A stretch of 43,885 bases of DNA from Comamonas phosphati (GTDB taxonomy: Bacteria > Pseudomonadota > Gammaproteobacteria > Burkholderiales > Burkholderiaceae_C). The position numbers were made by a program, and so were the translations under genes. Of this stretch, positions 35,902 to 43,885 are shown piece by piece (within the stretch, counting starts at the first letter, position 1; each line of letters opens with the position of its first letter). The notes beneath the pieces are model-generated. The model saw nothing but the letters and a program-made list of their open reading frames with translations. It searched no databases and was not told where the DNA came from. The DNA lies in assembly GCF_014637085.1 (NCBI RefSeq), contig NZ_BMEU01000030.1, positions 1 to 43,885 of the forward strand. Direction: 5' to 3'.

Positions 35902-36501
35902 ATGATCGTGATGGTCGATTTTTATTTCGATTTTTTGAGCCCATTTTCGTATCTGGCCAACCACCGTTTGTCGGTGCTCGCCGGGCGTTATGGATTCTCC
36001 ATCCAGTATCACGCCATTGATTTGGCGCGAGCAAAAACGGCCATTGGCAACATCGGGCCATCCAATCGGGACCTCAAGGTCAAGCTTGACTACTTAAAGG
36101 TGGATTTGCAGCGATGGGCCGATCTCTATAGGATTCCGTTGGTTTTCCCCCCTAACTTCAACAGCCGCCGGGTGAATGCCGGACTGTATTACCCGGCAGC
36201 CAGGGAGCGAGCCGCTGAATATGTTCGCCTTGTTTTCGATTCGGCTTGGGGGAAAGGGTGGGCACTGGATGCTGATAGCTTGCTGGCTGAGGTATGCGAC
36301 AAGCTAAACTGGGATCTCGGTGAATTTGAAGATTTTTTGAACAGCGAAAATGCCGCCAAGGCATACGACGAAGAGACGCAGGCGGCCATTGACCGAAAGG
36401 TTTTCGGGGTTCCCACCGTGTTTTGGGATGATCAAATGTGGTGGGGAAATGACCGCCTTTTCATGCTTGAGAGCAGGTTGCAAAAGGAAACGCAACCATA
36501 A
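35902..36501 (+). CDS. nagD: 2-hydroxychromene-2-carboxylate isomerase
   Basis: A 199-residue thioredoxin-fold, kappa-class GST-like isomerase. The catalytic Ser is in FDFLSPFSYLAN near the N-terminus, and KVFGVPTVFWDDQMWWG is the glutathione-binding end. It interconverts 2-hydroxychromene-2-carboxylate and trans-o-hydroxybenzylidenepyruvate. ATG 35902 follows GGGAGTGC; a second Met three codons later (35911) is also possible because relatives start MIVDFYFDF. Confidence 0.93.
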   Translation: MIVMVDFYFDFLSPFSYLANHRLSVLAGRYGFSIQYHAIDLARAKTAIGNIGPSNRDLKVKLDYLKVDLQRWADLYRIPLVFPPNFNSRRVNAGLYYPAARERAAEYVRLVFDSAWGKGWALDADSLLAEVCDKLNWDLGEFEDFLNSENAAKAYDEETQAAIDRKVFGVPTVFWDDQMWWGNDRLFMLESRLQKETQP

Positions 36502-36559
36502 ATTCTCAGTGCATCGATTTTTCTGATTTTTCAACCACGCCTTGATTTTAAGGAGTCTC

Positions 36560-37165
36560 ATGAAGCTTTATTACAGCCCCGGCGCATGTTCATTGTCGCC
36601 TCACATCATCCTTCGTGAAGGTGGATTTGACTTTCAGCTAGAAAAGGTTGATCTCGGCACCAAGGTGACTGAGACTGGTGTTGATTACAAGACCGTCAAT
36701 CCCGTGGGCAGTGTCCCCGCTTTGCAAATGGATGATGGGCAGGTGCTCACCGAAGGGCCGGCCATCGTTCAATACCTCGCTGACCGTGTGCCAGAAAAAT
36801 GCCTGGCACCGGCAACTGGCTCGCTGGAGCGTTACCGACTGATGGAATGGCTGAATTTCATCTCCACCGAATTGCATAAAAGCTTCGGAGCGCTGTTCAG
36901 CCCGGTGTTTCCACAGGATGCCAAGCCAGTCATCAAGGCCCAATTGGAAAGCCGTCTTGCCCATACCGAGCAGATGCTCGGTGACAAGGTTTGGGCCATG
37001 GGGAACGACTTTTCCGTGGTGGACGCCTACTTGTTTACTGTGCTTGGCTGGGGGGCTTACGTGAATGTGGACCTTTCGCCTTGGCCCGGCCTGCAAGGCT
37101 ACCTCAACCGCGTGGCTGAACGTCCAGCAGTCCGGGCCACATTGTCGGCTGAAGGTTTGATCTGA
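36560..37165 (+). CDS. nagJ: glutathione S-transferase
   Basis: A 201-residue GST. The N-terminal thioredoxin domain has MKLYYSPGACSLSPHI with the beta-class Ser/Cys region, and VPALQMDDGQVLTEGPAIVQYL is the glutathione-binding segment. It lies between nagD and nagI as in strain U2. The role in naphthalene catabolism is unproven; detoxification of reactive intermediates is a common suggestion. AAGGAG precedes ATG 36560. Confidence 0.92.
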   Translation: MKLYYSPGACSLSPHIILREGGFDFQLEKVDLGTKVTETGVDYKTVNPVGSVPALQMDDGQVLTEGPAIVQYLADRVPEKCLAPATGSLERYRLMEWLNFISTELHKSFGALFSPVFPQDAKPVIKAQLESRLAHTEQMLGDKVWAMGNDFSVVDAYLFTVLGWGAYVNVDLSPWPGLQGYLNRVAERPAVRATLSAEGLI

Positions 37166-37395
37166 TTTTTTTAGAGAAATAAATAAAGCATGGCCAGCCT
37201 CCATGAGCGGCCAGCCATGCCGCGGGGCAGCCGTGGGCAGCGGCCTCGATCAAATTTCGATGCACACAGATTACGAGCCCCTTTTTCCGACTGCGGTCGG
37301 ATTCAGAAATTGCCGATACTTGCTTTGGTCTGATCGAAGCGTGAGGGATATCGGCTTCCCCTATCCACATGCTTGATGAAGAGGAGCGTATCACC
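37166..37395. other. nagJ-nagI intergenic region with inverted repeats
   Basis: About 230 bp without a gene. GCATGGC and GCCATGC at 37188-37220 are arms of an imperfect hairpin with further TGGCC/GGCCA pairing, and TCCGAC/GTCGGA at 37286-37301 make a small hairpin after CTTTT. Base composition shifts here from the A/T-richer nagAb-J block to the G/C-rich nagIKL block, so it looks like a module junction. An internal promoter for nagI is possible but no convincing -35/-10 pair was found. Confidence 0.5.
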
Positions 37396-38436
37396 ATGAG
37401 TCACGAACTTGGCCGACTGGAAGACCTGCCGCAGGACTACCGAGACGAACTCAAACAACTTAACCTGGTGCCGCTATGGCCCAGCCTACGCGCGGTGCTG
37501 CCGCCCAATGTCCCGACCCGCCAGACGCAGCCGACTTACTGGTCCTACCAGACGCTCAAGCCGCTGCTGCTCAAGGCCGGTGAGCTGACCCCCATTGAGA
37601 AGGCCGAGCGCCGCGTGCTGGTGCTGGCCAACCCCGGCCACGGCCTGGAGAAGATGCAAGCCAGCGCCGCCATATACCTGGGCATGCAGTTGCTGCTGCC
37701 CGGCGAGTGGGCGCCCAGCCACCGCCACACCCCCAACGCGGTGCGCATGATCGTGGAGGGCGAGGGCGCCTACACCACCGTGGATGGCGAGAAGTGCCCC
37801 ATGAGCCGGGGTGACCTCATCCTCACGCCCACCGGCCTGTGGCACGAGCACGGCCACGACGGCAACGAGCCCGTGGTGTGGCTCGATGTGCTGGACCTGC
37901 CGCTGGTGTACTACATGGAGGCCAGCTACCACATCGACGGCGAGCGCCAGCAGGTCGACCCCGGCCGGGGCGACTGCGCCTGGACCCGTGCGGGCGTGGT
38001 GCCAACCCCCGTGTTCCAGCGCAGCGACAAGCGCTATCCTCTCTTGCGCTACCCTTGGGCCGACACCCGTGCCGCCCTGCTGTCGCTGGCGGCCGACCAG
38101 CCTGAGCAGGAATGCGTGCAGGTCACCTACGTCAACCCCGAAACGGGTGACGACGCCGAGAACATCCTGGGCTTCTACGCCCTGATGCTCAAGCCCGGCC
38201 AGACCCTGCGCCTGCCCGTGCGTTCGCCCGCCGTGGTGTTCCACCAGATCGAAGGCCGCAGCGAGGCGCGCATCGCCGAGTCCACCTTCGCCCTGAGGGA
38301 AGCCGATACCTGCTGCGCCCCCGGCTACACCGAGGTGACGCTGAAAAACCTCTCAGCCGACCAGCCGTCCTTCATCTTCATGGCCGACGAATCGCCCCTG
38401 CACCGCAAGCTGGGCGTCTTTGAAAACCGCGGCTGA
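37396..38436 (+). CDS. nagI: gentisate 1,2-dioxygenase
   Basis: A 346-residue bicupin. Fe(II) ligands are His109 and His111 in APSHRHTPNAVRM, with a third His in LWHEHGHDG. It opens gentisate to maleylpyruvate. The frame is open from 37369, but ATG 37396 behind AGAGGAGCG gives the family length. It differs widely from the gentisate-dioxygenase-like protein at 12366-13442. Confidence 0.94.
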   Translation: MSHELGRLEDLPQDYRDELKQLNLVPLWPSLRAVLPPNVPTRQTQPTYWSYQTLKPLLLKAGELTPIEKAERRVLVLANPGHGLEKMQASAAIYLGMQLLLPGEWAPSHRHTPNAVRMIVEGEGAYTTVDGEKCPMSRGDLILTPTGLWHEHGHDGNEPVVWLDVLDLPLVYYMEASYHIDGERQQVDPGRGDCAWTRAGVVPTPVFQRSDKRYPLLRYPWADTRAALLSLAADQPEQECVQVTYVNPETGDDAENILGFYALMLKPGQTLRLPVRSPAVVFHQIEGRSEARIAESTFALREADTCCAPGYTEVTLKNLSADQPSFIFMADESPLHRKLGVFENRG

Positions 38437-38469
38437 GCCGCCGCGAAGCACCACACAACAGGAAAGCAA

Positions 38470-39171
38470 GTGAGCAACTACCTCTGGAACCCGCCTCCCG
38501 TCCAGTCTCTGCCCGTTCGTGGCAAGACCGAGCGCTTCCCCATCAACCGCATCTTCTGCGTCGGCCGCAACTACCACGCCCACGCGGTGGAAATGGGCCG
38601 TCCGGTCGACAAAAGCGTCGAACAAGCGTTCTACTTCACCAAATCGCCACAAACCCTGGTGGAAAGTGGTGCGACCGTGGCCTACCCGCCGCGCACCAGC
38701 AACTACCACTACGAGATGGAGCTGGTGCTGGCGATCGGCAAGCCCGGCTTCCGCGTCAGCGAAGACCAGGCGCACGAGTTGATTTACGGCTACGCCGCCG
38801 GCCTGGACATGACCCGGCGCGACCTGCAACTGGTGGCACGCGACAAGGGCCGCCCCTGGGACACCGGCAAGGACATCGAGGAAGGCTCGGTCTGCTCCGA
38901 GATCGTGCCGATGCAAGGCGTGGTGGTGGAGCAGGGCGCGATCGCCCTGGAAGTCAACGGCCAGACCAAACAGTCGTCCAACGTGGACAAGCTGATCTGG
39001 AACGTCCGCGAGATCATTGCCGACCTCTCCACCTACTACCACTTGCAACCCGGCGACCTGATTTACACCGGCACGCCCGAAGGCGTGGGCGCCGTGGTGG
39101 CGGGTGACAAGATCATCGGCCGTGTGGAAGGCATTGCCGAGATCAGCCTGACCGTCGGCCCGGCCGAGTGA
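38470..39171 (+). CDS. nagK: fumarylpyruvate hydrolase
   Basis: A 233-residue FAH-family hydrolase with FCVGRNYHAHAVEMG, YHYEMELVLAIGK (metal-binding Glu residues) and IYTGTPEGVGAVVAGD. It splits fumarylpyruvate to fumarate and pyruvate. Start is GTG 38470, preceded by AGGAAAGC. It is shorter than, and distinct from, the FAH protein at 11500-12369, consistent with a different substrate isomer. Confidence 0.94.
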   Translation: MSNYLWNPPPVQSLPVRGKTERFPINRIFCVGRNYHAHAVEMGRPVDKSVEQAFYFTKSPQTLVESGATVAYPPRTSNYHYEMELVLAIGKPGFRVSEDQAHELIYGYAAGLDMTRRDLQLVARDKGRPWDTGKDIEEGSVCSEIVPMQGVVVEQGAIALEVNGQTKQSSNVDKLIWNVREIIADLSTYYHLQPGDLIYTGTPEGVGAVVAGDKIIGRVEGIAEISLTVGPAE

Positions 39172-39182
39172 GCCTGCACGCG

Positions 39183-39821
39183 ATGAAGCTGTACAACTTC
39201 TGGCGCAGCGGCACGTCACACCGGCTGCGCATCGCGCTCAACCTCAAGGGCGTGCCCTACGAGTACCTGGCCGTGCACCTGGGCAAGGAAGAGCACCTAA
39301 AGGACGCCTTCAAGGCGCTGAACCCACAGCAGTTGGTGCCCGCGCTGGACACGGGCGCGCAAGTGCTGATCCAGTCGCCGGCCATCATCGAATGGCTGGA
39401 GGAACAGTACCCCACGCCCGCGCTGCTGCCGGCCGACGCCGACGGCCGCCAACGGGTGCGCGCGCTGGCCGCCATCGTGGGCTGCGACATCCACCCCATC
39501 AACAACCGCCGCATTCTGGAGTACCTGCGCAAGACGTTCGGCGCCGACGAGGCCGCCATCAACGCCTGGTGTGGCACCTGGATCAGCGCCGGTTTCGATG
39601 CCTACGAAGCACTGCTGGCGGTCGACCCGAAGCGCGGCCGCTACAGCTTTGGCGACACACCCACGCTGGCCGACTGCTACCTGGTGCCGCAGGTGGAAAG
39701 CGCCCGCCGCTTCCAGGTGGACCTGACGCCCTACCCCCTGATCCGCGCAGTGGACGCGGCCTGCGGCGAGTTGGACGCATTTCGGCGCGCCGCGCCAGCT
39801 GCTCAACCTGATTCGGCTTGA
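39183..39821 (+). CDS. nagL: maleylpyruvate isomerase (glutathione-dependent, zeta-class GST)
   Basis: A 212-residue zeta-class GST. The active-site segment is NFWRSGTSHRLRIALN near the N-terminus, and LVPALDTGAQVLIQSPAIIEWLEE binds glutathione. It isomerises maleylpyruvate to fumarylpyruvate. ATG 39183 gives the length known for NagL; GTG 39168 overlapping the nagK stop is an alternative start adding five residues. Confidence 0.93.
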   Translation: MKLYNFWRSGTSHRLRIALNLKGVPYEYLAVHLGKEEHLKDAFKALNPQQLVPALDTGAQVLIQSPAIIEWLEEQYPTPALLPADADGRQRVRALAAIVGCDIHPINNRRILEYLRKTFGADEAAINAWCGTWISAGFDAYEALLAVDPKRGRYSFGDTPTLADCYLVPQVESARRFQVDLTPYPLIRAVDAACGELDAFRRAAPAAQPDSA

Positions 39822-39916
39822 CGAAAAATACGCCGCCTTCGCCCTAATAAACAGTTCGTAGCCCTGCCCAGTGACAAGTATCAATGAGCAATAGTGAAAA
39901 TGTAAGGGGAAAGATT

Positions 39917-40909
39917 ATGAAACATATTCTGACCCGACGAGCAGCCCTGAGCACTTTGGGCTCCCTTGGAATCGGGGGCCTTCCGGGCATGAGCTTGGCG
40001 CAATCCGGCCCTGGCGTGGCCACGATCGTGATTGGACTCGCCGCAGGCGGAGCGACCGATATGGCTGCCCGCCGGTTGTCTGAGGGAATGCGCGGTGCCT
40101 ATGCTTCCAGTGTGCTCGTCGACAACCGCACGGGGGCGGGTGGTCGAATTGCGATCCAGCATGTTAAGGCCGCGGCACCAAACGGCGCGACACTTCTGCT
40201 GACGCCTGCATCCATGATGACGCTATACCCTCACACGTACAAAGATCTGGGATATGACCCGGTCAAGGACTTTGTGCCGGTCGGTATGGTTTCGACAAGC
40301 GAGGTTGGGTTTGCGATCGGGCCCGCTGTCCCGGAATCGGTTGGTAGCCTCAACGACTACTTGGCCTGGATCAAGAGTAACCCTGATTCTGCCACGTTTG
40401 GCCATGGTGCCACCGGCTCTGGACCGCATTTCTTGGGCGAGCTGCTCGGGCGGCTTTTGGGCGTGAAAATGGTGCAGACAGGCTTCCGCGGTTCCCAGCC
40501 TGCGATTGTGGACCTGTTGGGGGGGCACATCCCGGCGGTGGCCGCGCCCTTGGGTGAGTTCCTCCCTCACATGAAGACCGGCAAGATCCGGGTGCTGGGC
40601 GTGACTGGCGCCAACCGCTCTCGTTTCCTGACCAACGTCCCGACCTTCAAGGAGCTCCACATCGCCTTGAGTGAGATGACCGAGTGGTTCGGGGTATTCA
40701 TGCCCGCAGGCACGCCCGCGCAAGCGGTCCAGCAAGCCAGCGCTGCCATGAAGTCGGCTGTTGCAAACCCGGAACTGGTCAAGGCCTACGCCATGATGGG
40801 CATGGAGGCTGGTTGGAGTTCGCCTGAAGGCTTGTCCGATCGATTGAAAAACGACATCAAACGCTGGCAAGCAGTCGCTGAGAAAATTGGTTTTACCGCG
40901 CAGTCTTGA
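39917..40909 (+). CDS. nagM: Bug-family (tripartite tricarboxylate transporter) periplasmic receptor
   Basis: A 330-residue Bug-type receptor. It has a basic N-terminus with two arginines (TRRAALS) and a hydrophobic segment up to SLAQ, then IVIGLAAGGATDMAARRLSE and VDNRTGAGGRIAI, both family hallmarks. Twin arginines suggest export by Tat or Sec. No TctA/TctB membrane partners are in the window, as is common for orphan Bug proteins. Position after nagL matches nagM of the U2-type cluster (symbol by recall). AGGGGAAAG precedes ATG 39917. Confidence 0.8.
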   Translation: MKHILTRRAALSTLGSLGIGGLPGMSLAQSGPGVATIVIGLAAGGATDMAARRLSEGMRGAYASSVLVDNRTGAGGRIAIQHVKAAAPNGATLLLTPASMMTLYPHTYKDLGYDPVKDFVPVGMVSTSEVGFAIGPAVPESVGSLNDYLAWIKSNPDSATFGHGATGSGPHFLGELLGRLLGVKMVQTGFRGSQPAIVDLLGGHIPAVAAPLGEFLPHMKTGKIRVLGVTGANRSRFLTNVPTFKELHIALSEMTEWFGVFMPAGTPAQAVQQASAAMKSAVANPELVKAYAMMGMEAGWSSPEGLSDRLKNDIKRWQAVAEKIGFTAQS

Positions 40910-40925
40910 GCAGAGGGGGGGCACC

Positions 40926-41920
40926 ATGATCAAACGCCGTGAGTGGATGAAAGCCGCGGGATTTGCCACCTTATCGCTCGGCACTGTAAGAAGCGTCAAA
41001 GCCCAACCGGTACCAAAATTACTCAAGATCATCAACGGCTTCCCACCCGGAGGAGTCGTCGATGCGGTTGCACGCCGGGTGGCAGAAGGATTGGCGGTGA
41101 CGGAACCCGGGGTTAACGTGATCGTTGACAACCGTGTCGGAGCGGGTGGGCGGATAGCTGTGTCCGCCGTCAAGGCAGCCGTCGACGATGGCAGCACCTT
41201 GTTGTTCACACCAGACGCCGTGCTGTCCTTGTACCCTTTCGTCTACAGCAAGTTGGACTACGATCCGTTCGCGGATCTGGCTCCCGTAGCCACCGTAGCC
41301 ACTACGACTGACGCCCTTGCGCTGGGTCCCTTGGTACCGCCTTCCGTGCGTGGGCTCCGGGATTTCCTGGCCTGGGCCAAGGAGCACCCTGAACACGCAA
41401 GTTTCGGATCTCCCGGTACCGGTACACCATTGCATCTCTTGGGGGCGCTGGTAGCCAAGGAGGCTGGCGTCTATCTCAGGCACGTGGCTTATCGTGGCGC
41501 CGCGCCTGGAGTTACCGATCTGATCGTGGGCAGATTGCATGCATGGCTGCGCCTACGGGGACGTTCTTGTCTTTCCAAAAGGCGGGGAAATTGCGCATCA
41601 TCGCAACCTCTGGGCCGCAGCGAACACCCTTCACGCCCGACACTCCCACATTTGCAGAGCAAAAGTTCGGTGCAGACTACCCCGCTGGCGATCAGTGGCT
41701 CGGCTTTTTTGCTCCATCAGGCGTTTCGCCCCAAACCGTTTCACGCCTTCATCAAATGGTTGCCGAAGCCGTCAATCGCAAGGCGGTTGCGGAGGCTCTT
41801 GCCTCCCTGGGCTTGGTAGCACACAGCTTAACGCCGCAGGCCATGGCGTCCAGCCTGCGAAAACAACATGAAAAGTGGTGGGAAGTTGTCAGACGCGTGG
41901 GCTTCACCGCCGAGTCTTGA
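40926..41920 (+). pseudogene. nagN: Bug-family periplasmic receptor, frameshifted
   Basis: A second Bug-type receptor following nagM by 16 bases. The first part starts MIKRREWMKAAGFATL, with IINGFPPGGVVDAVARRVAE and VDNRVGAGGRIAV, and stays in frame to about 41540 (DLIVGRL). The homologous continuation (MAAPTGTFLSFQKAGKLRII to the end GFTAES) is in another frame from 41543. Restoring one base near 41540, in GCATGCATGG, joins the two parts into a roughly 331-residue protein. It is either a one-base deletion or a sequencing error. Confidence 0.8.
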
Positions 41921-41940
41921 GATGCCATTAACCTCTCGTT

Positions 41941-42118
41941 TCATCCGCCCACTTTCGCGGCACGCAGTGCTTCGATCTGCTCCTCCAGCGGGCCCCAAAC
42001 GGGCGAACTCGACATTGCCGCAGTGCTTGCACGCATCGAGCACCGCCGCACGCTTGTCCGTCAGGACCTGGGCTTCCCAGCGCTCGTTGAAATTGCCGAC
42101 CTTCTGGGCACCTGGCGC
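41941..42118 (-). pseudogene. unrecognised gene remnant, 3' part
   Basis: On the minus strand, a frame beginning at the IS boundary reads KVGNFNERWEAQVLTDKR and on through LDACKHCGNVEFARLG. A one-base shift in a G run then continues as PLEEQIEALRAAKVGG and a TGA at 41943-41941. It looks like a genuine coding remnant rather than chance because both segments have protein-like composition and join smoothly. I do not recognise the family. Confidence 0.4.
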
Positions 42119-42128
42119 AGTTGAATCG

Positions 42129-43777
42129 GGCTAACTGTCATGACCCTGGCGGGTCACCCTGGATGATGGAAGACACTGTGGGCGTGCAGGCCAGCACGGG
42201 TAGAGGTCGGTCAATTCTTTGATGGCACTCGACCGCGATCGCTAACTTGCCCCGTTGCCGACCACTCCTACCCAGTCGGCCCTGAACAACTCGTTTTAGC
42301 CGCGAGCCAGCGCGGAGCGGCGCGAAGTCAAGGCGGTGAGCGGCGATGTTGACGTGGGTGCCGGCAAGGCCAGCGTGGCGGTCATGGCGATCAGTCCGAG
42401 CAAGGCGCAATAAAGCACCCGCAGGTGCCGCAGGATCATCCGCAAGTTGTGCCCGGCGCCGCACAGCAGAGCGTGCAGCGCGTCGCCACCCGCGCCCTTG
42501 AGCCAGTTCTTGCCCAGTAGGCCGTCGGCCTTCATGTGTCCGATCATGGGCTCGACCACCTGACGCCGCTTGAGCAGCTTCTTCAGCCGCTTGGGCAACT
42601 TGCGCGTATGACTGATCAGCAGTCGCGCCCAACACGCGGGCTCGACACCGCGGTAGCCACGGTCGGCCAGCGCGATCTTGGGTGTGTGGCCGGTGAGGAT
42701 CTCGACCAGCTCGAGCTGGCTGTCCACCGTGTGGCCGTCATACGGGTTGCCGGGCATGGAGCGCATGCCCACCACCAGGCCCTCTTTGGCCGTCACTGCG
42801 ATGGACACTTTCACGCCGAACTCGTAGGGCGTTCTGGCTTTGCCCTTGGCGATGCACTCTGCCTCGGGCGCGTGCAGCGCATACAGCTTGTTCTTGTCGC
42901 CGCGCTTTTGCGCGTGCAGTCGAGTGGCGATGTCGAGTTTGGCCTTCAGCCCAGCTCCGATCTCACCGGCCTTGCGTTGCACGTCGCGGATGACCCGGCC
43001 CAGCCAAGTCCTCAGCTTCCTGATCTCGCGCTGCATGCGCCGGTACTGCTTGGCATGGGCGTAGCGGCCGGCCTGGTGCTCGGCAGCCTTGCCGACCCGG
43101 GCGTAGCTCTGGCGCAGGTCGATCCCAGCGTCTTGCGCAGCCTCGACGAGTTGCTCACGCGCGCGGTTGAGCAGCCGGCTGTCGGTCGGGTGGGCGATGG
43201 CCTTGGGCTGCACCGTGGTGTCCAGCACCACATGCTCCAGGCTCTGGCGCTTGATCACTCCGCCCTTGCGTGCAGCTTCGATGGAATGGGCCAGCAGCCA
43301 CTCGCAGCCGGCCTCGCCAATGCGCTGGCGCCAGCGCACCAAGCTGGAGGGATCGCAGGGCAGCTCGTGCTGGAAGTACCGCTCACCACTGAAGTGCTGC
43401 CAGTACGGGTTTTCTCGCCAGCCCTCACACACGTCCTCGTCGCTGAGTGCGTACACGTGCTTGAGGTACAGCAGAGCGGCCATCAGCCGCGTGGGCAGAG
43501 CCGGCCGGCCCGTGGTTGAGACGAACTCCGGACTCCATTCGGCTTCAAACGCCTGCCAGTCGATCAGTGCCGCCAAGCGAACCAGCTCGTGACGCTGGTT
43601 GATCAGGTTCAGCAGCTCGCTGCGGAACAAGTCGTGATCGGCGCGTTCGTCGGCTGGCTTCGGACCCATCAACACCTCGATGCAGTTTGCAAGGAATTGA
43701 TATCAATTCGACCTGAACCCTGCAAACCACACCATCGGCATTCACCCCGAAAGCTCAGTGTTCATGCGGGTTAGCGG
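42129..43777 (-). mobile_element. complete IS5-family insertion sequence
   Basis: About 1.65 kb with one transposase gene. Imperfect terminal repeats are visible: the left end reads GGGCTAACTGTCATGA and the right end, inverted, CCGCTAACCCGCATGA. Exact ends and the target duplication cannot be fixed by eye. It lies directly against the IS4-like end starting at 43779, i.e. it inserted beside that element. Confidence 0.7.
42296..43669 (-). CDS. IS5-family transposase
   Basis: A 457-residue DDE transposase. The N-terminal domain has HELVRLAALIDW and PALPTRLMAALLYLKH; the catalytic residues are in VLDTTVQPK (Asp), LADRGYRG (Asp) and VEPMIGHMK (Glu). ATG 43669, with GAGG upstream, was chosen over an in-frame GTG two codons earlier. 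The frame appears intact, so the element may still be active. Confidence 0.9.
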   Translation of the reverse strand: MGPKPADERADHDLFRSELLNLINQRHELVRLAALIDWQAFEAEWSPEFVSTTGRPALPTRLMAALLYLKHVYALSDEDVCEGWRENPYWQHFSGERYFQHELPCDPSSLVRWRQRIGEAGCEWLLAHSIEAARKGGVIKRQSLEHVVLDTTVQPKAIAHPTDSRLLNRAREQLVEAAQDAGIDLRQSYARVGKAAEHQAGRYAHAKQYRRMQREIRKLRTWLGRVIRDVQRKAGEIGAGLKAKLDIATRLHAQKRGDKNKLYALHAPEAECIAKGKARTPYEFGVKVSIAVTAKEGLVVGMRSMPGNPYDGHTVDSQLELVEILTGHTPKIALADRGYRGVEPACWARLLISHTRKLPKRLKKLLKRRQVVEPMIGHMKADGLLGKNWLKGAGGDALHALLCGAGHNLRMILRHLRVLYCALLGLIAMTATLALPAPTSTSPLTALTSRRSALARG

Positions 43778-43778
43778 A

Positions 43779-43885
43779 AATACTGTTCAGATACGAAGCA
43801 CCGGCACTGGCTGATGCCGCAAATGGAGCGCTGCGCCGCGATGCCGAACATTGAAGTTGCTCATCTTGCGCTTGACGCCGCGCGG
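43779..43885 (-). mobile_element. IS4-like insertion sequence, transposase 3' end (partial)
   Basis: Starts with AATACTGTTCAGATA, the inverse of bases 94-108, then carries the 3' end of a transposase read on the minus strand. Together with the left window edge it shows two copies in the same orientation, one at each end. Confidence 0.65.
43787..43885 (-). CDS. transposase C-terminus, partial (IS4-like)
   Basis: A minus-strand frame entering from the window edge encodes 32 residues containing PRGVKRKMSNFNVRHRG and ending in TGA at 43789-43787. A VKRKMSNF-type end is typical of IS4-family transposases. The stop codon lies inside the terminal repeat. Confidence 0.6.
   Translation of the reverse strand, partial: PRGVKRKMSNFNVRHRGAALHLRHQPVPVLRI

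Noticed and set aside
94-43793. 15-base match between the two window ends as chance
   Set aside because: A 15-base match could occur once by chance in a window this size, but both copies lie within about 110 bases of the ends and next to transposase termini.
1-43885. tRNA, rRNA, CRISPR array, riboswitch or prophage attachment sites
   Set aside because: No recognisable sequence for any of these was found by reading both strands.

Overview
The window reads as a mobile, high-GC betaproteobacterial (Burkholderiales, most likely Comamonadaceae or Burkholderiaceae) aromatic-degradation island. The main reason is a complete, collinear naphthalene-to-gentisate nag operon of the type known from Ralstonia sp. 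U2 and Polaromonas. No rRNA, tRNA or CRISPR array was seen.

Layout. (1) 1-108 is the end of an IS4-like element that has cut off the 5' part of a class III CoA-transferase gene. (2) 109-7376 is a plus-strand CoA-thioester operon: broken CoA-transferase, BadI-like crotonase, acyl-CoA dehydrogenase lacking the usual catalytic Glu, intact class III CoA-transferase, MmgE/PrpD protein, CitE-like lyase and a short citrate-synthase-like (citryl-CoA lyase) protein. (3) 7410-7611 is an IS5-type remnant marking a junction. (4) 7614-22575 is a second catabolic unit: a NahR-like LysR gene and a divergent run of 14 genes encoding a class I P450 system (P450, ferredoxin reductase, ferredoxin), a fumarylacetoacetase-family hydrolase, a gentisate-1,2-dioxygenase-like cupin, a five-gene branched-chain-type ABC importer, a class III CoA-transferase, an HMG-CoA-lyase-like enzyme and a LeuC/LeuD-type hydratase. 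(5) 22637-24504 holds a truncated Bug receptor and a chemoreceptor with an odd tail. (6) 24471-41920 is nagR, then nagAa-G-H-Ab-Ac-Ad-B-F-C-Q-E-D-J-I-K-L-M, and a frameshifted nagN. (7) 41941-43885 is a gene remnant, a complete IS5-family element and the other end of an IS4-like element.

How the genes work together. The nag operon turns naphthalene into salicylate (NagAaAbAcAd, B, C, D, E, F), hydroxylates it to gentisate (NagGH, using the same reductase and ferredoxin), and opens the ring by the isomerising route (NagI, NagL, NagK) to fumarate and pyruvate. The P450 unit has its own gentisate-type dioxygenase and hydrolase but no maleylpyruvate isomerase. Instead it has an aconitase-type hydratase, a CoA-transferase and a C-C lyase. 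That set fits direct hydrolysis of a substituted (for example methyl-) ring-cleavage product to citraconate, then (R)-citramalate, (R)-citramalyl-CoA, and finally pyruvate plus acetyl-CoA. This assignment is inferred and is the most interesting hypothesis in the window.

The two IS4-like ends share a 15-bp terminal sequence and lie in the same orientation, so the whole 43.7 kb could be a composite transposon. Equally, the window may simply be an assembly contig broken at two copies of the same insertion sequence.
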